Shown here: in pieces, positions 58,552-64,000 of the stretch
Layout of the letters: each line of letters begins with the position of its first letter
Position numbering within the stretch: the first letter of the stretch is position 1
DNA from: Hirudinaria manillensis
Taxonomy: Eukaryota; Annelida; Clitellata; Hirudinida; Hirudinidae
Assembly: GCA_034509925.1 (NCBI GenBank)
Contig: CM067530.1
Coordinates: 6,506,001-6,570,000, forward strand
Direction: 5' to 3'
DNA length: 64,000 nucleotides
The notes under the pieces: model-generated
Databases searched by the model: none
What the model was told of the DNA's origin: nothing
What the model saw: the letters and a program-made list of their open reading frames with translations, nothing else
Made by a program: the position numbers and the translations under genes

Positions 58552-60386
58552 GATAACTAATTTAGGTGTAATCATTGGTTTTGGAATTAATTTGTTAATG
58601 AATTCAATGCATAAAAAATCAATTTTTAATTTAAAAGCTTTATCATTGGCCAAAATAATTCGGCTGTTCCTTAATCTATAAGGTTATCCTGCCTCTATAA
58701 AGGTTACGACAATAACTTTTTAGGCACAACTTTCTTAATACTTGTCATATTTATATAAATTATCTTTCTGCTATTTATGCGTACAAATATATTAAATATT
58801 AAAGGGAGATATTAATCAATACATGATATTTTAAATATATAGATCGTAAAATTAAATGCGTGTTTATCAACAACGGAAAAGAAACGGATAATGATGACAT
58901 CGGTGCCACACACTTCCAACAATGCTGAGAGCAGCAGAGCGACTCAAGCGCAGATGCGTCAATATAACAAGTGTCCACAACAATATTGCAAATGGAGGCA
59001 TCCGACTACAACCGGAGACATTCCATGACTGATTTTTCCAGTTATTGAAACGGAGGGTAGGGCTGTCGGGTTGATTGTTCTAAATAAATGTATTATGTGA
59101 ATATTAAAAATTATGTTTACATTTGAGTGAGGGATGCCTAGTACACACAAGTAGCTTTTTCCTTTAAATTATTTTGCAAATCGGCAGATGAGACATCAGT
59201 CGTTGAAATGTTCTTTTTAACACTATTGCAACATGTTTTGCACTCGAAGACATTAAATTGTGAAGTTCACGCTAAACGCTCGATAGCGTGATGCTGTGAA
59301 CTGACAGATGATCCTTATCCAACCTCTTCTCCGATGTTTGTGCAAAGAATGCAGTCGCAAAGTTCTGCTCTCGGACGTCAATGTGAATGATGATCCGCAC
59401 TCGATGTTGAGGCTCTCATCGATCAGCTGGTCATCCATTTGGCAAACCTCACTCTGCCTAATTATTGTGCAGCCACTGTGCCATTCTTGACAAAACAAGT
59501 CGAGCTTCGATGCAGCGCTTCCACGACTTCTTAGGCGCCCGAGAACAAATTGCCTTTGAACGAAAGCGTTACTTTGGAGCAAAGAACAAGTGACGCAATG
59601 GAAAAGGAAGAAAGATGGCAGGCAAACAATATTTTAACGGACGACTGGAAGTCAAGCATACTTTTTCTAGTTCTATTATAATACTACTTACTGCATGTTA
59701 CGACATTTTAGGTCGCACATTTATGCTGAAACACCATTATTCCATATACATCCATTTTAAAAAGCATTGGGAAAATTATGTGAATTCGAATCGACTTTAG
59801 TCCATACCCTGACAATCCGATGAGTTTCTTGTGACATTCCTGCGTAATAAATGTTTAATTTTATGTGTTTTACAGACCTCAAACTATGACCAATAAATAT
59901 GAGACGACATTATACATTATTGAAGTATTTAAACAATTCATTATACCATACATATATTTGTTTTTATCGATTTCAACAAAAAATTCGCACAAACGACTTA
60001 ACAACCGGCCGAGCATCATCGCATCGTGTCTCCAGATCAAATCTCTATTTGAGTTCCCAACGGTTCCTCTTCCAACCTTCGAGAAAAATGAAACATCGAA
60101 CCCAGAAGATTTTATTTTTTAAAAATATTTTTTCAACAAAATGAAAACTCCAGGAAATTATTGAACGGAAAGATCCGTGGAAGCCAAACGTTAAACATTC
60201 GTCGACGGAGCGATATTTAAACGGAGACGAGAAGAACGTAGTTTCATTGCTCTGTCGTGCGGAGTAAGTCATCAACACTCTGCTCAATTTGTTCGTTTTT
60301 GCGGCGACTTCGTGATCCGAAAATTTCATACCAGGCACATAAGCGGCTTAGATTATCACTTAAAACAATCGTTTGCTTGCAGAAAA
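58552..60386. other. Intergenic, no gene supported
   Basis: Several short overlapping ORFs lie on both strands (59253-59582, 59865-60144), none with a recognisable domain. A splice-acceptor-like TTGCTTGCAG ends at 60382, just before the ATG of the next predicted exon, so part of this region may be 5' UTR or intron. Confidence 0.4.
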
Positions 60387-60986
60387 ATGGAAAACCAACT
60401 TCGCACGGCGTACGCCTCCTCCAGGAATCAAAAATCTTCGGGTTCGCTTCCGAGGAATGCTGAATCCTGGAAAAGTTTTGGCAACGACGACACGCAGCCC
60501 GCGGCAATTATGATGCGCTCGAAACCTCAATCGAGTGAGAAATGTCCTCTGAAGTCTTACCATCTTCACAGTCTCGATCGTCAACAACTCGATAACGAGA
60601 TGCCCGGTAAAACCCACAGAAAAGCCAGGTCGAGCAGCTTCCACGATGCCACGGACGAAGACAGAAATTGGCAGGACCTGACGACCGATCCTACGGTCGC
60701 CCTGAAACTTCTGAAGCACCAAAACAAGCGCCAATTGTGTCGCTTCGAAGAGATTTTACGAAACGGTGATTCTCTGAAACAGCCCCCTTCCGCTCACTTT
60801 GATCACGAGTCACGTGTCCCTCAGAATTTTATGGGAGTCGAACCCAGACACCTCGGATGCAGACTGGAATCGCTAAAGAACATCATCAGTTCTCAACAAT
60901 TCGTCATCGGCTCTTTGAAGCAAAGTCAAAACCTCGATTCCACAGTTCTTCAAGATCTGCTGAGGGAACAACTATTTATAGATCAG
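60387..60986 (+). CDS. Unidentified protein, probable first coding exon
   Basis: A 200-codon frame opens at MENQLRTAYASSRN directly after a plausible acceptor (TTGCAG|AAAAATGG) and closes at a plausible phase 0 donor (GATCAG|GTTTGG). GC content is clearly higher than the flanks, as in other coding exons here. The product is hydrophilic. The first half is basic and Ser-rich, likely disordered. The second half (VALKLLKHQNKRQLCRFEEI, then CRLESLKNIISSQQFVIGSL) looks helical and possibly coiled-coil. No signal peptide or membrane segment is present. I do not recognise the family. Exon-like stretches follow near 61115-61258 and 61416-61557, but I could not join them in phase. Confidence 0.4.
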
Positions 60987-61079
60987 GTTTGGAATATGAT
61001 TTCCGCTCGCGATTTTTCACATTTACTCGTTTGACTGTGGGGCATTTCGCGAGAGGGGAATAAATCGCAAAAACATCGA

Positions 61080-62670
61080 AGGTCATGTGCCTTTCCATTA
61101 TTGCTCTCGAGAGTTTAGACTTGGAAATCATTGCTGGACTGCATGTAAACACGGCCTTTATCAACTGTCGGACCTCAGGGAGCCAATGAAATGCTTGTTT
61201 GAGTTGTTTGAAGCCCATTCAAACGAGGAGTGCTCTCTGCAAAGAAGACGAGCAATTAGGTATGACAGGCGGCATAATTAAGATGCATTGACAACTCGGA
61301 CAACCGACTCCTTCGGCCTCCGTTCGCTCGCTTAACGTGATGATTCTGGATTTTTTAAGGATTACCGATTGTTGATTTCTGGATGAAAAACATGCGCTTT
61401 TAAATCTCTTACAAGGATTGCATTCGCAATACGTTCAAAACTGTCGGCCATTAGTGGGGCAGGAAATCATGAAATTGGCGTATGATTCATGGTGCATTTT
61501 ACTTGCCAAGAACCTGAGGCTGGAATGTTCTTCGTGCAATCTCGGGCATACAAACAGGTATGCTACTACTCCCTACTCCCTCGACTTAGTTTCCTGCTAA
61601 GTTCTTTCTTGGAAAATTTGTTTCCCATTTTCCGAATGGTTGCTGGCAATTATAAAAGCAGTCACAACGTGTACTTATCGTGCGTTCAATTTCTTTTACT
61701 TTTTTTGATTTTTCTTTCTAATTGTCGGTTAGAGAAGCACCGAGCCGTTCCGTGTCACTGCAATTTGTCCCGAAGCGTCCTCCTCGATGTTGATTCAAGA
61801 ATTTCTTGCAAAATGTTCTGAAAAAGAAGATTAGAATGTAAACATGCCTCGTTCGTTCGAGCATGTAATCTCGAATCATTTGCCGTTCTTCATGTTTGAA
61901 AAAGAAAACATATTTTATCGATTTCCAGAAGTTCAAGACGAGCAAGAGCAGCTTGTGATTTTTCCTTTTATAAACCTAAAAAATGGAAACATATGCTGGA
62001 ATTGATTGGAGTTATTCCCAGGAAAGGAAGCATGTGGCATTTGAAGGAGGAACGGGAGATGTGCCACAAAGGAAACTTACTGCTGTTGGAAAATTAAAAC
62101 GGTCGGTGGGAAATTAAGGATGTGGAGACAATATTCGAAGCCAAATTGTTGCAATTTATCCAACAACAACAGGCATTCAAAGTTTGCAATTAAACGACTA
62201 ACAAGATGTGACTTCTCGCGGCTCTTCGGGATACGCGATGCCGAGTGCTGGCACGAGGGACTCGATGGCGTTGTCCAGCAAAACATACACTCCACGTTCA
62301 CGATATTACTCTGGGAGTTGAACCTTCAACAGTACATCTTTTGGTCATTCGAGTCTCATTCGGCATCATCCTTTCCCATGCAAGAAGGGTACGGTTCACC
62401 GGCTACCGACCAAAAATTAAAATAGTCAAATATTAGAAATAAATTCTCAATAATCCCGCCAAGAAAAAATTCAATTCTTGCATTCAAACCCTGCTAAATT
62501 TGCTTCGGCAGTTGCGAACCACACCCTCGGACTCAAGCAATTTGAGATTCTGAATGGTGATATGAACCAATCTGTCAAGGATGCATTAATCGGCTTCTTA
62601 ATTCGACTTTGTCGGAGCCTTCCAATTTCTACTTCATGTGAGATCCCTGAATCATTAACATGACGCTTAG
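61080..62670 (+). other. Exon-like stretches of unknown gene
   Basis: Three pieces look more coding than their surroundings. One at about 61115-61258 has LREPMKCLFELFEAHSNEEC and a donor ATTAG|GTATGA. One at about 61416-61557 has GQEIMKLAYDSWCILLAKNL and a donor AACAG|GTATGC. One at about 62478-62640 has NPAKFASAVANHTLGLKQFE and DALIGFLIRL. They may be further exons of the gene at 60387, but splice phases could not be reconciled by eye and no domain is recognised. An ORF at 62120-62425 overlaps an antisense frame of equal length and is less convincing. Confidence 0.3.
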
Positions 62671-62815
62671 ATATTACCAAATTATTATTATTTATTATTA
62701 GATATTATTATTTACCAAATTATTATTATTTATTATTAGATATTATTATTTACCAAATTATTATTATTTATTATTAGATATTATTATTTACCAAATTATT
62801 ATTATTTATTATTTC
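62664..62815. repeat. 38-bp tandem repeat, four copies
   Basis: A unit containing TTACCAAATTATTATTATTT and then ATTATTAGATATTATTAT repeats with an exact 38-bp spacing: the CC of TACCAA falls at 62677, 62715, 62753 and 62791. The copies are almost identical, indicating recent expansion. Confidence 0.9.
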
Positions 62816-64000
62816 TTAAAATCTTGAGTCAAATCAATGAATTTTGTTCAATCCTTAAATGCTACTCGATGTCACTTTTGCCTTGGTTCATCTCACGAAA
62901 TGAACAAACGAATGCTTACACTGATGATTAACGATACTTTCGGTATGTTATTAACTGAATGTAACTAATTATAATTATACTTGTGATATACCATATTATT
63001 CAATTTAGTGATGAATCACTCGGCGTAATAATGATGACAACACTTGAGATATTTTTCGATTCAACAGTATTCTTTATGGAACTTTGTGTTTATTTGACAG
63101 CATGAAAACACACCACATGGACCTCTTTACGAATTGTTTGATGCAGCTGGTTTTTAATTTCTAATTTTCCACCCTAAACATTAATTAATTATTAAACTAA
63201 TTAATTAGAAATATAATTTAATTATTCATTAATTATCTGGATCCAGGGATCCAACAATATGCATTACAATTGAATTATAACTTTCGGTCACTTTTATCAC
63301 AAATTCGTCTCCAAGAATCGAAAAGAAAAGAAAAAAAAAAGAATGAGTAAAAGCAAATAAGACGTGGGCATTAAGTTGTTCGGTCCTGCCATTCTCACCG
63401 GCAGATATTTTCCAGAAAGAAGTTCCTTCTGATCAGAATTGAGAAATGCTGGCAAAACATTTGAACAATATTTCATTCCGAGCATTTGTCTCGACTTAAT
63501 CAATCACGTTTGCGAAGAAAGGAACGGACATCTTATGAGTTTAATCAGACATAAAATTGCATTCCCAGCGTTCACTAGACTCCTCAAATTAATCAATTTG
63601 CGGCTAAGTCAAGATCATTCTAGGCCAATTTTAGAATTTTCTCAGTTTGTCGGTTTCGAGTCGATTAATTAGAGGGTTTAAGGAATGGTAGGAAGGGACT
63701 CGTCTGAATGAAGCACGTTGCTTTATTCCTGGGAAAATGACGTGACCATTGGCGTCGATTGCATCTCCTAATATGGCAGATATGTTGAATGATCCATGAA
63801 GGATTCTCGAATGAATTTACTGTGATTACTTTCAAACTTTAATTCTTAAAACTTTCATTTCACGTTCTAATTAGTTCCGTACTTTCATTTGGAGAAAATG
63901 ATAATCTAATCAATTTTTTACTACTTACCAAAAACAGTTGTTGTCCCAGTTCCTTTGTTATCCGATGAATCATCGTATCAACCCTTAATGGCCCCTAGTT
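62816..64000. other. Terminal region, no gene supported
   Basis: AT-rich sequence to the window edge. An ORF at 63439-63672 has an ordinary-looking composition but no recognised domain or splice context. Confidence 0.4.

Noticed and set aside
60976..61218. Minus-strand ORF opposite the unidentified right-end gene
   Set aside because: It lies antisense to exon-like sequence with better splice signals on the plus strand and has no recognised domain.
62690..62815. Possible CRISPR-like array
   Set aside because: The 38-bp units are contiguous tandem copies with no unique spacers, and the genome is eukaryotic.

Overview
This is a eukaryotic nuclear window, almost certainly from an invertebrate animal. 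The sequence is strongly AT-rich, most genes are split by many short GT-AG introns, and ATT/AAT microsatellites and degraded retroelements fill the spaces. The gene set is metazoan: C2CD3 (centriole and cilium), PDS5 (cohesin), TMEM161, a cholinesterase-like esterase, a neuropeptide-type GPCR and a GT92 glycosyltransferase. I cannot fix the phylum. C2CD3 implies a lineage with ciliated or centriolar cells, and the neuropeptide-type GPCR implies an animal with a nervous system.

Layout. 1-14.7 kb is repeat territory. It holds an apparently intact R2-type (restriction-like-endonuclease) LINE lodged in a TAA-rich tract (about 1499-5357, ORF 1623-4922), a frameshifted LINE reverse transcriptase remnant (7132-7655, minus), two 5'-truncated LINE 3' ends (about 7960-8150 and 8940-9507), and a nearly intact Tc1-like DNA transposon with TA target duplication (12626-14208) whose transposase carries one in-frame stop. 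At 14740-15264 (minus) is the first coding exon of a class A GPCR. At 18310-19809 (minus) is an intronless TMEM161 coding region, head to head with an intronless, N-terminally shortened CstF77-like gene (20571-21782, plus). A ten-exon cholinesterase/carboxylesterase-like gene runs on the minus strand (27901-23067); its exon phases all close and give about 586 residues with the Ser-Glu-His triad. C2CD3 then runs on the plus strand over roughly 45 small exons (29489-42141) and converges on PDS5 (53499-42880, minus, about 35 exons). A GT92-family glycosyltransferase in one exon lies at 56316-57410. The last 6.5 kb holds an unidentified spliced-looking ORF (60387-60986) and further weak exon-like stretches.

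The genes do not form a pathway. The most notable points are: the intact R2-type element in TAA repeats, with a short 5' sequence identical to part of the HDV ribozyme core; evidence that the long AAT arrays here grew from LINE 3' tails; two adjacent intronless copies of genes that are multi-exon in vertebrates; and a tandem duplication covering a PDS5 splice acceptor. I found no operon-like or prokaryote-like system and no clear new defence or mobile system.
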